Source: DASXBA01 sp046729895
GTDB taxonomy: Bacteria; Actinomycetota; Thermoleophilia; Solirubrobacterales; Thermoleophilaceae
NCBI GenBank assembly: GCA_046729895.1
Contig: JBKPHP010000157.1
Coordinates: forward strand, 1 to 12,568
Reading direction: 5' to 3'
DNA: 12,568 bases
Shown: piece by piece, positions 1 to 7,490 of the stretch
Position numbering within the stretch: position 1 is the stretch's first letter
Layout: every line of letters starts with the position of its first letter
The notes under the pieces: generated by a model
The model's database searches: none
What the model was told of the DNA's origin: nothing
What the model saw: the letters and a program-made list of their open reading frames with translations, nothing else
Program-made: the position numbers and the translations under genes

Positions 1-1149
1 TCGCGCTTCGGCCCCTATGGCGGCCGCTACGTGCCGGAGACGCTCATCCCCGCCCTCGACGAGCTCGAGGACGCCTGGACCTCCGCCCGCTCGGACCCGG
101 CCTTCGGGGACGAGCTCGCCTCGCTGCTTCGGGACTACGCCGGGCGCCCCACTCCCCTCTACAGGGCCCGTCGGCTGTCCGAGGTCGCCGGCTCGGAGAT
201 CTGGCTCAAGCGGGAGGATCTTCTCCACACCGGCGCTCACAAGATCAACAACGCCCTGGGACAGTCGCTGCTGGCGCGGCGCATGGGCAAGCGCCGCGTC
301 ATCGCCGAGACGGGCGCCGGGCAGCACGGGGTGGCCACGGCCACGGCGTGCGCGCTGCTCGAGCTGGACTGCGCGGTCTACATGGGTACCGAGGACATGC
401 GTCGCCAGCGGTCGAACGTAGAGCGAATGCGTCTGCTGGGGGCCGAGGTCGTCCCGGTGGAGGTGGGCGCCCGCACCTTGAAGGAGGCGGTCAGCGCGGC
501 GATCAGGGACTGGGTCGCGAACATCGCGACCACCCATTACGTGATCGGGTCGGCCGTGGGTCCGGCGCCCTACCCCGCGCTCGTGCGGGACCTCCAGCGC
601 GTGATAGGCGACGAGGCCCGGGCCCAGTTGCTCGAGGGTGCGGGTCGGCTGCCCGACCGTGTGCTCGCGTGCGTCGGGGGTGGCTCGAACGCGATTGGGA
701 CCTTTGCGGCGTTCGTGAGCGAGCCCGGCGTGGAGCTGATCGGGGTCGAGGCGGCCGGCGAGGGCCTCGACACCAGGCGGCACTCCGCGCCTCTCGCCAC
801 CGGCGGCCGCGGGGTTCTGCACGGGGCCTTGTCGGCAGTCCTGATGGACGAGGAGGGCCAGATCCTCGAGGCCCACTCCGTCTCGGCCGGCCTCGACTAC
901 CCGGGCTCAGGCCCCGAGCACGCCTACCTCCGCGACAGCGGCCGGGTGCGCTACGTGGCCGTCTCGGACGAGGAGGCGCTGTCAGCCTTCCGGCGGACAT
1001 GCGAGCTGGAGGGCATCGTTCCCGCGCTTGAGCCTGCCCACGCGATTGCCTGGCTGCTAGGTAACCCGGGTACGGGAGGGCTCGACCTGGTCACGCTCTC
1101 GGGCCGCGGTGACAAGGATCTGGCCGAAGTCCTCGGCACAGCAGGGTGA
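1..1149 (+). CDS. trpB: Tryptophan synthase beta subunit, 5' end cut off by the window
   Basis: This PLP enzyme condenses indole, channelled from the alpha subunit, with L-serine to give L-tryptophan in the cytoplasm (last step of the pathway). The frame is open from base 1 and already reads SRFGPYGGRYVPETL, the usual TrpB N-terminus, so the real start lies a few codons upstream; the GTG at 31 is internal. Seen: HTGAHKINNA with the PLP Schiff-base lysine at 241-243, ETGAGQHG with the catalytic-type glutamate at 307-309, the phosphate-binding CVGGGSNA loop near 670-695, PALEPAHA and, near the C-terminus, LSGRGDKD. The visible 382 codons fit the roughly 400-residue family. The stop overlaps the trpA start by 4 nt (GTGA), as expected for subunits made in equal amounts. 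Identification is near certain. Confidence 0.97.
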   Translation, partial: SRFGPYGGRYVPETLIPALDELEDAWTSARSDPAFGDELASLLRDYAGRPTPLYRARRLSEVAGSEIWLKREDLLHTGAHKINNALGQSLLARRMGKRRVIAETGAGQHGVATATACALLELDCAVYMGTEDMRRQRSNVERMRLLGAEVVPVEVGARTLKEAVSAAIRDWVANIATTHYVIGSAVGPAPYPALVRDLQRVIGDEARAQLLEGAGRLPDRVLACVGGGSNAIGTFAAFVSEPGVELIGVEAAGEGLDTRRHSAPLATGGRGVLHGALSAVLMDEEGQILEAHSVSAGLDYPGSGPEHAYLRDSGRVRYVAVSDEEALSAFRRTCELEGIVPALEPAHAIAWLLGNPGTGGLDLVTLSGRGDKDLAEVLGTAG

Positions 1150-1973
1150 CCGGAGGGTCTGCCGGCGAAGCCGGCAGTAGGGGCGCGAATCGCCAGGGGG
1201 CACGCATCGCGGCGGCCTTCGAGGGCCACGGCAAGCGCGCCGCCCTGATGCCGTATCTGATGGGCGGCTATCCCGATCTCGAAGCCTCACGGGCGGCCGG
1301 CGAGGCGGCCGCCGACGCCGGCGCGGACCTGATCGAGCTGGGCATCCCCTTCTCTGACCCGCTCGCCGACGGGCCGGTCATCCACGCCGCGGGCACCAGG
1401 GCGCTCGCCGCCGGCGCCACGCCGCACGGCGTGCTCGGAGTCTGCGAGGCGCTGGCGGAGCGGCTGCCGGTGATCCTGATGGTCTACGTCAACGTGGTGC
1501 TGGCCCGCGGCGCGGAGCGGTTCGCCGGACGCGCTGCGAGCGCGGGCGCGGCCGGCCTGATCGTCCCCGACCTGCCGCACGACGAGGCGGCCGAGCTGCG
1601 GGTCGCCTGCGACATGGAGGGGATCGCGCTCGTTCCGCTGGTCGCGCCCACCACCACGCCGGAGCGCCTCCGCGAGATCGGCGCCGACGCACGCGGGTTT
1701 GTCTACGCCGTGTCGCTCACCGGCACGACCGGCGAGAGAGACGAGCTGCCCGCGGAGCTCGGGGCCATGGTGGAGGGCGTGCGGGCCGCGGCCGATCTGC
1801 CGGTGGCGGTCGGTTTCGGCATCTCCACTCCCGGTCAGGCTCGCGCGGTCGCGGACCTCGCAGACGGCGTCATCGTGGGAAGCCGGGTCGTCCGAGCCGC
1901 CGGCGAGGGGGGTGCGGACGCGGTGCGCCGGCTGGTCGGCGACTTCTCGCGGGCGCTGGGAGGCGATTGGTAG
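1146..1973 (+). CDS. trpA: Tryptophan synthase alpha subunit
   Basis: The alpha subunit cleaves indole-3-glycerol phosphate to indole and glyceraldehyde-3-phosphate and passes indole to TrpB. The 275-aa protein is a full-length TIM barrel. Seen: LMPYLMGGYPD near residues 35-44, the catalytic glutamate (E64) in ELGIPFSDP and the catalytic aspartate (D75) in DPLADGP, VPLVAPTT in the middle, YAVSLTGTTG, and the phosphate-binding GFGIST and VIVGSRVV segments. The start is GTG at 1146, inside the trpB stop (GTGA). The next in-frame ATG (1248) would remove the first helix and strand, so GTG is the only sensible choice. About 17 Gly/Ser/Arg-rich residues precede the conserved part, and a GC-rich hairpin lies within their codons. 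No good Shine-Dalgarno is seen, so translation probably depends on coupling to trpB. Confidence 0.96.
   Translation: MTGGSAGEAGSRGANRQGARIAAAFEGHGKRAALMPYLMGGYPDLEASRAAGEAAADAGADLIELGIPFSDPLADGPVIHAAGTRALAAGATPHGVLGVCEALAERLPVILMVYVNVVLARGAERFAGRAASAGAAGLIVPDLPHDEAAELRVACDMEGIALVPLVAPTTTPERLREIGADARGFVYAVSLTGTTGERDELPAELGAMVEGVRAAADLPVAVGFGISTPGQARAVADLADGVIVGSRVVRAAGEGGADAVRRLVGDFSRALGGDW
1159..1177 (+). other. Perfect 8-bp hairpin in the first codons of trpA
   Basis: CTGCCGGC (1159-1166) and GCCGGCAG (1170-1177) are perfect inverted copies separated by GAA. The hairpin starts 13 nt after the GTG start of trpA and covers codons 5 to 11, which encode a non-conserved leader. It could slow or gate initiation on trpA unless ribosomes arrive from trpB. 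It may also be chance in GC-rich DNA; the role is inference. Confidence 0.4.
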
Positions 1974-1983
1974 GGTGGCCTCG

Positions 1984-2520
1984 ATGGCCGAAACCGGCAC
2001 TCGAACGCGCCGTCCGCCCAAGCGCAAGCTGGTCGAGGGGCATGCCCGCAGCTACTTCGAGGCGATTGCCGGACGCAACCCCGACGTCATAGCCTCCCAC
2101 TGGGGCTCGGACGCCGTGGCGGACATCGTGCCGCTCGTGGTCCTGCGGGGACCGGAGCAGATCAAGGGGTTCTTTCGCGAGCTTTTCGCGGCCTTTCCTA
2201 GCCTCGAGACTACGGTCGCGCGGGTGGTCGCCGACGACAAGCAGGCCGCAGTCGAGTGGCGGATGGCGGGGACCTTCAGCGGCGGGTCGTTTCAGGGAAT
2301 CGACCCCACCGGCAAGCCCGTCGAGATGCGTGGCGTGGACCTGCTCGAGATCCAGGAGCAGGCGATCGTCTCGAGCGTCACCTACTACGACGGCGCGGAT
2401 TTCGCACGCCAGGTCGGAATGCTCCCGCCCCGCGACTCGGGCCCCGAGCGAGCGATCAAGAACACCTTCAACGCCGTCACGAGGGTCCGCCGGGCGATGG
2501 GCGACCGACTCGGCTCTTAG
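1984..2520 (+). CDS. SnoaL-like / NTF2-fold (ester cyclase type) protein
   Basis: The 178-aa protein matches the pattern of the SnoaL-like polyketide or ester cyclase superfamily, a cone-shaped alpha+beta barrel used as a small enzyme or ligand-binding domain. Seen: a helical start (HARSYFEAIAGRNPDVIASHW), the RGPEQIKGFFRELFAAFPSL segment, a strand with AVEWRMAGTFSGGSFQGIDPTGKPVEMRG and a closing VTYYDGADFARQVGMLP. The N-terminus is basic (RTRRPPKRK) and a basic tail follows the fold (about residue 150 on). No signal peptide or membrane helix is seen, so it is probably cytoplasmic. It begins 10 nt after trpA. A GTG at 1975 in the same frame is an alternative start; GGGAGG at 1958-1963 suits that GTG better than the ATG. 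The substrate is unknown; a link to tryptophan or indole metabolism rests only on operon position. Confidence 0.75.
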   Translation: MAETGTRTRRPPKRKLVEGHARSYFEAIAGRNPDVIASHWGSDAVADIVPLVVLRGPEQIKGFFRELFAAFPSLETTVARVVADDKQAAVEWRMAGTFSGGSFQGIDPTGKPVEMRGVDLLEIQEQAIVSSVTYYDGADFARQVGMLPPRDSGPERAIKNTFNAVTRVRRAMGDRLGS

Positions 2521-2522
2521 TC

Positions 2523-2726
2523 ATGGGCGTCATCGTCGCCCTCACAGTAGGCCTCGTGTTCTGGATCGCGGCCTGGGCGTTCGGCATGAAGGCGTTCGAC
2601 GCGTTCTTGGTCACGGTCGCACTCACGATCACGGCGGCGACCGCCCGGATAGCGGCCCCCTTCGTGAACCAGCTTCTGGGCCGCGAGGCGGCGTCGGAGA
2701 CGGAGCTGGGGCCGGCAGAGCGTTAG
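2523..2726 (+). CDS. Small two-helix membrane protein at the end of the trp operon
   Basis: A 67-aa protein with two predicted membrane segments, roughly residues 2-20 (VIVALTVGLVFWIAAWAFG) and 26-48, followed by an acidic hydrophilic tail (EAASETELGPAER). I do not recognise a family. The ATG lies 2 nt after the stop of the SnoaL-like gene and no Shine-Dalgarno is evident, so reinitiation after that stop is the likely way it is translated. Length, GC-rich third positions and hydrophobic pattern support a real gene. Its stop lies at the base of the large hairpin at 2726-2775, consistent with being the last gene of the operon. Function unknown; a small membrane anchor or stress-type protein is only a guess. 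Confidence 0.65.
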   Translation: MGVIVALTVGLVFWIAAWAFGMKAFDAFLVTVALTITAATARIAAPFVNQLLGREAASETELGPAER

Positions 2727-2775
2727 CTCAGGGGCTGGCAGCTGGCGGCTGGCAGCTGCCAGCCCAGAGCTGAGC
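2726..2775. terminator. Large inverted repeat between convergent operons, likely two-way terminator
   Basis: A 13-bp perfect stem, GGGCTGGCAGCTG (2732-2744) with CAGCTGCCAGCCC (2753-2765), has an 8-nt loop (2745-2752). An outer 6-bp stem, GCTCAG (2726-2731) with CTGAGC (2770-2775), extends it past a 4-nt bulge (2766-2769). It begins on the last base of the stop codon of the plus-strand small gene and lies 46 bp before the end of the minus-strand pfk gene. There is no T-run on either side, so it is not a classic intrinsic terminator, but its place between convergent genes suggests termination or mRNA 3'-end protection in both directions. Confidence 0.6.
2733..2758. repeat. Short direct repeat inside the hairpin
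   Basis: GGCTGGCAGCTG occurs at 2733-2744 and again at 2747-2758, a 14-bp tandem unit. Because part of the unit (GCAGCTGC/GGCAGCTG-like) is nearly self-complementary, the duplication itself creates much of the hairpin stem. Confidence 0.6.
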
Positions 2776-2820
2776 GAGGGCTAGGGGTGGAGTGGCCGCT
2801 TGACCACCTGAACGCCCCGC

Positions 2821-3852
<1,032 letters not shown>

Positions 3853-3860
3853 GGGCCGTC

Positions 3861-3868
3861 ACCATAGC
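3861..3868. promoter_or_regulatory. Possible shared -10 region of two divergent leaderless genes
   Basis: Only 21 bp separate the pfk start (GTG, minus, 3852) and the receptor start (ATG, plus, 3874). The only AT-containing patch there reads TATGGT on the minus strand (3866-3861), 8 nt before the pfk GTG, and CATAGC on the plus strand (3863-3868), 5 nt before the receptor ATG. Both distances would place transcription starts at the start codons. No convincing -35 was found on either strand, so this is a weak, inferred site. Confidence 0.25.
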
Positions 3869-3873
3869 GGCGC

Positions 3874-5040
3874 ATGGTCCGTGCTCTCACAGCGTTGGCG
3901 ATCCTGCTCGGGCTGGCGGCGCTGTCCGCCTGCGGCGACGGCCCGGGGGAGTCGAGGATCCGCGGCGACACGCTCACGATCTACTCGAGTCTCCCGGCTC
4001 ATGGCGTGTCTGCGCCGACAGCGCGGGAGGTCGCCGCGGGAGAGCGCTTGGCGCTCGCGGAGGCCGGGGGCCGGGCCGCGCGCCGTCGCGTGCGGCTGGT
4101 ACGCCTCGACTCCACGCGGCCGGGCGGACGCATTTGGGAGCCGGCGCTCGTCAGCGCCAACGCCAAGCGCGCGGCCGACGATCCCACGGCAATCGCCTAC
4201 CTCGGCGAGCTCGACTACGGCGCCTCGGCGGTCTCGGTTCCGATCACCAACGAGAAGGACATCCTCCAGATCTCACCGGGCGACGGCCTGGCCAGCCTTA
4301 CAACGGTCCCCCCAGGGCGCCCCCAGGCGGGTCCTGCGCGCTACTACCCCACCGACCGGCGCACCTTCGTGCGGCTGACCCCCAGCGATCTCCGGATGGC
4401 CGAGGCCCTGCTCGCCCGCGTGAGGGCCTCGGGTGCCCGGCGTGTCGCGATCGTCTTCGACGGCCAGATATACGGTCGCGAGCTGACCTCGGAGCTGGCC
4501 GCGGGGGCCCGACGCGACGGCCCCGAGCCCGTCGCTGCCGAAGAGCTCCAGGGCGATCCTGCCGGAATGTCAGACCTGGTGAAGGCTCTCGCGAGCGAGC
4601 GCCCGGACGCCGTCATCTACGCGGGAGTGGCGGGCTCCCTGACGGTTCCGCTGCTCGCGGCCCTCTCGCGGGGGCTGCCGCGGGTCCCCCTCTTCGCCAC
4701 GTCCGGCGTCCTGGCCCACAGTGGCCCGCTTCCGGGGGCCCCGGCGCGAGTGGAGGCTCTCTCGACGGTGCCCCCCGCGGCCGTGCTGGCGCCCCGGGAG
4801 CGGAGCGTATTGCGGCGAATCGCCCGCCATGCCGGGCTGGGGCGCATCAGTACAGAAGCCCTCCACGGCTACGAGGCGATGCGGCTGGTCCTCCACGCCG
4901 TGGATCGCGCCGGTCCCAGCCGCCGCGGAGTCGTCCGGGTGGCGGTCAGGCGGCGCCGCCGTTCCTCGCTGGTACGCACCGACCGCTTCTACCTCTACCG
5001 GCTGAGCCGCGGCCGCTTCGTCTTCGAGCGGGAGCTGTGA
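3874..5040 (+). CDS. Lipoprotein receptor of branched-chain amino-acid ABC type, divergent paralogue without its own transporter
   Basis: A 388-aa protein of the type I periplasmic-binding (Leu/Ile/Val receptor) family. It has a lipoprotein signal (VRALTALAILLGLAALSAC, lipid-anchored Cys20), so it should sit on the outer face of the membrane. The mature part contains GDTLTIYSSLP (31-41), a SANAKRAADD segment, IAYLGELDYGASAVSVP and RYYPTDRRTF, all matched in the second receptor at 6118. Residues 370 on end in the usual FxLYRLSRGRFVFE-type strand, so it is full length. Unlike the paralogue it has only 3 lysines and a very Arg-rich C-terminal region (VAVRRRRRS). An in-frame TAG at 3865 fixes the ATG at 3874; no Shine-Dalgarno precedes it. 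Its stop overlaps the start of the EamA gene. The substrate is unknown; it may feed the Liv permease downstream or act as a sensor. Confidence 0.88.
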   Translation: MVRALTALAILLGLAALSACGDGPGESRIRGDTLTIYSSLPAHGVSAPTAREVAAGERLALAEAGGRAARRRVRLVRLDSTRPGGRIWEPALVSANAKRAADDPTAIAYLGELDYGASAVSVPITNEKDILQISPGDGLASLTTVPPGRPQAGPARYYPTDRRTFVRLTPSDLRMAEALLARVRASGARRVAIVFDGQIYGRELTSELAAGARRDGPEPVAAEELQGDPAGMSDLVKALASERPDAVIYAGVAGSLTVPLLAALSRGLPRVPLFATSGVLAHSGPLPGAPARVEALSTVPPAAVLAPRERSVLRRIARHAGLGRISTEALHGYEAMRLVLHAVDRAGPSRRGVVRVAVRRRRRSSLVRTDRFYLYRLSRGRFVFEREL

Positions 5041-5963
5041 TGAGCGGCCGGAGTCCCGCACGCGGCTACGCGCTCGCGGCGGCCGGCGCCACCATGTGGT
5101 CGCTGAACGGGACGATGGCCCGCGAGCTGCTGGACGACGGCGTGGATGCCGCCCGGCTCGCGCAGCTGCGCTCGGCGGGCTCTCTGCTGATCCTGGCGCT
5201 CGTGCTCGGGCTCGCCCGGCGCGACCTGCTGCGGGTGGACCGCAGCGACCTGCCCTCGCTCGCGCTGCTCGGCGTCGTGGGCCTCGCGGGCGTGCACGCG
5301 ACCTACTTCCTGGCCATCGACAGGCTCCAGATCGGTGTGGCCGTGACGATCCAGTATTTGGCGCCGCTCTTGCTGCTCCTGTGGCTTTGGCTCGTCCACG
5401 GCCGCCATCTCGCTCCCAGCCTGTGGGGGGCGGTCGGCCTGTCGGTGGTCGGCTGCTTCTTCGTGGTCCGCGCGTACGACGCGAGCTCGCTCGACGCCGT
5501 CGGGGTGGCCGCCGCGTTTGGCGCGGCGATCACGTTCGCGATCTACATGGTGGGCTCCGAGCGCGCCGGACACCTGCATGCGCCGGTGACCACCCTCTTC
5601 TGGACGTTCGGCTTCGCCAGCCTCTTCTGGGCGCTCGTGGCCCCCTGGTGGGGCTTCCCCTTCGGCCGGCTCGATTCCGCCGGCAACGCCCTGCTGGCGG
5701 CCGGCGTGATCGTTGTCGGAACGCTGCTGCCGTTCATCTGCATGGTTGCCGCCCTCCGCCACATACCGGCTCCCCGGGCCGCCGTGGTGGCCACGCTCGA
5801 GCCGCTCTTGGCCGCGGTGTTCGCCTGGTCGATCCTGGGCGAGGAGTTGGCCGCCATCCAGATCATCGGCGGCGCGGCGGTGCTCGGCGCGGTCGTATGG
5901 GTCCAGGCGCACCGCCCCGACCTCGAGGCGGAGCTGGCCCCGCCGCTGCGTACAGCGCGCTGA
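5040..5963 (+). CDS. EamA/DMT-superfamily transporter
   Basis: A 307-aa integral membrane protein with two EamA repeats and about ten helices. The first repeat runs from about residue 8 (YALAAAGATMWSLNGTMAREL) to 145, with the typical ATYFLAIDRLQIGVAVTIQYLAPLL segment. The second runs from about 150 to 290, with TLLPFICMVAALRHIPAPRAAVVATLEPLLAAVFAWSILGE, the family's conserved end region. Members export or import amino acids and other metabolites by secondary transport; the substrate cannot be read here. The ATG at 5040 shares a base with the TGA of the receptor gene (TGATG), a strong sign of translational coupling and of joint function or regulation. A long open frame upstream of the ATG is an out-of-frame reading of the receptor gene. 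Confidence 0.93.
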   Translation: MSGRSPARGYALAAAGATMWSLNGTMARELLDDGVDAARLAQLRSAGSLLILALVLGLARRDLLRVDRSDLPSLALLGVVGLAGVHATYFLAIDRLQIGVAVTIQYLAPLLLLLWLWLVHGRHLAPSLWGAVGLSVVGCFFVVRAYDASSLDAVGVAAAFGAAITFAIYMVGSERAGHLHAPVTTLFWTFGFASLFWALVAPWWGFPFGRLDSAGNALLAAGVIVVGTLLPFICMVAALRHIPAPRAAVVATLEPLLAAVFAWSILGEELAAIQIIGGAAVLGAVVWVQAHRPDLEAELAPPLRTAR

Positions 5964-5983
5964 CCGTCCTTCCTGCGGACCGA

Positions 5984-6003
5984 GGCGTTCGGGAAAGAGC
6001 GCC
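5984..6003 (+). terminator. Weak hairpin after the EamA gene
   Basis: GGCGTTC (5984-5990) pairs with GAGCGCC (5997-6003), seven pairs including one T-G wobble, with loop GGGAAA. It lies 20 bp after the EamA stop and before the promoter of the next operon. No T-run follows, so its role as terminator is uncertain. Confidence 0.3.
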
Positions 6004-6052
6004 CCGGTTAGAGGCCACTCATTTAGGGGATATTGAGCTTTGGTTGCGCTAA

Positions 6053-6080
6053 TTGCGCCCCCCGGGGCTTGGGATAGGAT
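6053..6080 (+). promoter_or_regulatory. Sigma70-type promoter of the liv-type operon
   Basis: TTGCGC (6053-6058) and TAGGAT (6075-6080) are separated by 16 bp and match the -35 and -10 consensus reasonably. They lie in the 154-bp gene-free gap before the receptor gene, which also has the most AT-rich stretch nearby (6021-6055). Transcription would start near 6087, leaving a leader of about 30 nt with the Shine-Dalgarno. A second TTGCGC at 6044-6049 could be a direct repeat for a regulator. Confidence 0.45.
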
Positions 6081-6105
6081 GCGGCGCGGGTTGGAGACAT
6101 CTTTT

Positions 6106-6112
6106 AGGAGGG
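6106..6112 (+). promoter_or_regulatory. Strong Shine-Dalgarno fixing a TTG start
   Basis: AGGAGGG lies 5 nt before TTG at 6118. It is the best ribosome site in the window and selects the TTG over the upstream GTG at 6040 (which would put about 26 extra residues before the lipoprotein signal) and the GTG at 6124 (11 nt away). Confidence 0.7.
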
Positions 6113-6117
6113 ACATC

Positions 6118-7380
6118 TTGCGAGTGCGTTGGCTGGCAGTACTCGGCTGCCTCTTCGGCGTCCTCGCCTTGGGCGTGACAGCCTGCGGCGGCAACGACGG
6201 CGGAGGCGGAGGCGAGGTTTCGGGAGATACATTGACGATCTATTCGAGCCTGCCGCTTCAGGGCTCGAGCCGTCCGCAGAACCTGGCGGTGATCAATGGC
6301 GCGAAGATCGCGCTCAAGCAGCGGAGCAACAAGGTCGGCAAGTACACGATTAAGTACACGTCGCTGGACGATGCCACGGCCCAGGCCGGCAAGTGGGATC
6401 CCGGCGCGACCTCGGCGAACGCGCGCAAGGCCGCGAACGACGACAAGACGATCGCCTACATGGGTGAGTTCAACTCGGGGGCCAGCGCGATCTCGATCCC
6501 CATCCTCAACGAGGCGGGGATTCCGCAGGTCAGCCCGGCGAACACCGCCGTCGGCTTGACCGTCAAGGAGCCCGGCGCCGACAAGGGCGAGCCGAGCAAG
6601 TACTACCCGACCGGCAAGCGCACGTACGCCCGCACCCCCCCGAGGGACACGATCCAGGGCGCCGCGCTCGCGAAGGTCATGAAGGACGACGGCTGCAAGC
6701 AGCTCTACATCCTGAACGACAAGGAGGTCTACGGCCTCGGGGTCGCGAAGAACATCGAGAACTCCTCGAAGGGGCTAGGGATCAAGGTGCTGGCCAACGA
6801 GGGGATCGACCCCAAGGCGCCCAACTACCGCTCCCTGGCCTCCAAGATCAAGGACAGCGGAGCGGACTGCTTCGTGTTCGGAGGGATCACCCAGAACAAC
6901 GCTGTGCAGCTGTACAAGGACGTGGCCGCGGGCACCGACGCGAAGCTGTACGGTCCGGACGGCGTGGCGGAGGGCACCTTCTTCAACCCGAAGGAGGGCG
7001 GCATCCCGGCCAGCGTTGCGGGGCGTACGACGATCACCGTCGCGACGCTGTCGAAGGACGAGTACGAGAAGCGGCACATTCCCGCTCGCAAGTTCTTCGA
7101 TCTCTACCAGAAGGAGTACGGCGTGGCCGATCCCGACCCGTACGCGATCTTCGGGTACGAGACCATGAGCGTGATCCTCGACGCCATCAAGCGCGCCGGG
7201 GACAAGGGCAACAATCGCGACGAGGTGCTGAAGGAGATCTTCGCAACCGACAGACCTGACAGCGTGCTCGGTAAGTACAGCATCGACAAGAACGGCGACA
7301 CGACGTTGACCGACTACGGCGTCTACAAGATCAAAGGCGGAAAGCTGGCATTCCAGCGCACCGTCGAGGCGGCCAAGTAG
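6118..7380 (+). CDS. livK: Branched-chain amino-acid type ABC receptor lipoprotein
   Basis: This 420-aa protein is the solute receptor of the importer encoded just downstream. Starting at TTG 6118, it has a lipoprotein signal (RVRWLAVLGCLFGVLALGVTAC, lipid-anchored Cys23), a Gly-rich linker (residues 24-32) and a two-lobe type I periplasmic-binding domain. Landmarks are GDTLTIYSSLP (36-46), SANARKAAND, IAYMGEFNSGASAISIP, KYYPTGKRTYAR, the second-lobe YILNDKEVYGLGVA, ADCFVFGGIT, and near the end PYAIFGYETMSVILDAIKRAG. It is unusually Lys-rich (about 38) for such GC-rich DNA. The strong Shine-Dalgarno, dedicated promoter and hairpin after the gene suggest high expression relative to the membrane parts. 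Leu/Ile/Val is the family default; the true ligand is unknown, as the family also binds other amino acids, amides, urea and aromatics. Confidence 0.93.
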   Translation: MRVRWLAVLGCLFGVLALGVTACGGNDGGGGGEVSGDTLTIYSSLPLQGSSRPQNLAVINGAKIALKQRSNKVGKYTIKYTSLDDATAQAGKWDPGATSANARKAANDDKTIAYMGEFNSGASAISIPILNEAGIPQVSPANTAVGLTVKEPGADKGEPSKYYPTGKRTYARTPPRDTIQGAALAKVMKDDGCKQLYILNDKEVYGLGVAKNIENSSKGLGIKVLANEGIDPKAPNYRSLASKIKDSGADCFVFGGITQNNAVQLYKDVAAGTDAKLYGPDGVAEGTFFNPKEGGIPASVAGRTTITVATLSKDEYEKRHIPARKFFDLYQKEYGVADPDPYAIFGYETMSVILDAIKRAGDKGNNRDEVLKEIFATDRPDSVLGKYSIDKNGDTTLTDYGVYKIKGGKLAFQRTVEAAK

Positions 7381-7398
7381 ATCGCGTCGGAAATATTT

Positions 7399-7434
7399 GA
7401 CGAGGGGTCGGGCCAGAGCGGCCCGGCCCTCGTC
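7399..7434 (+). terminator. Strong hairpin between receptor and permease genes (partial terminator)
   Basis: GACGAGGG (7399-7406) pairs with CCCTCGTC (7427-7434). After a bulged G7407 and a T-G wobble, CGGGCC (7409-7414) pairs with GGCCCG (7420-7425) around loop AGAGC. About 15 pairs form in all. It follows the receptor stop by 18 nt, after an AT-rich patch (AAATATTT, 7391-7398), and is followed by TCTGGTTAACT rather than a pure T-run. It probably stops part of transcription, or protects the receptor mRNA, so that more receptor than permease is made. Confidence 0.65.
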
Positions 7435-7490
7435 TCTGGTTAACTCCGGTCGAATTGGAAGCCGGTTCCGTACCCGCTAAGGGCATCCGG

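Noticed and set aside
31..33. GTG as the start of trpB
   Set aside because: The codons before it already read SRFGPYGGRY, the conserved TrpB N-terminus, so the gene continues off the window.
1287..2027. 246-aa minus-strand open frame opposite trpA
   Set aside because: Arg/Gly/His-rich shadow without motif, while trpA has all catalytic residues.
3874..5040. First receptor as a pseudogene
   Set aside because: It is full length without stops or frameshifts, keeps the lipobox and all shared blocks, and is coupled to the next gene; only its composition is odd.
4995..6194. 399-aa open frame on the minus strand
   Set aside because: It is antisense to the EamA gene and has the polar, His/Arg/Gly/Glu-rich composition of a GC-driven shadow frame; the plus strand has a clear two-repeat transporter.
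7455..7457. TTG as start of the LivH-type permease
   Set aside because: It adds a polar, non-conserved stretch and lacks a ribosome site; ATG 7491 has AAGGG at 7 nt.
7455..7483. TTGGAA-17 bp-TAAGGG as a promoter for livH
   Set aside because: The -10 matches only two consensus bases and overlaps the likely ribosome site, so the match is probably chance.
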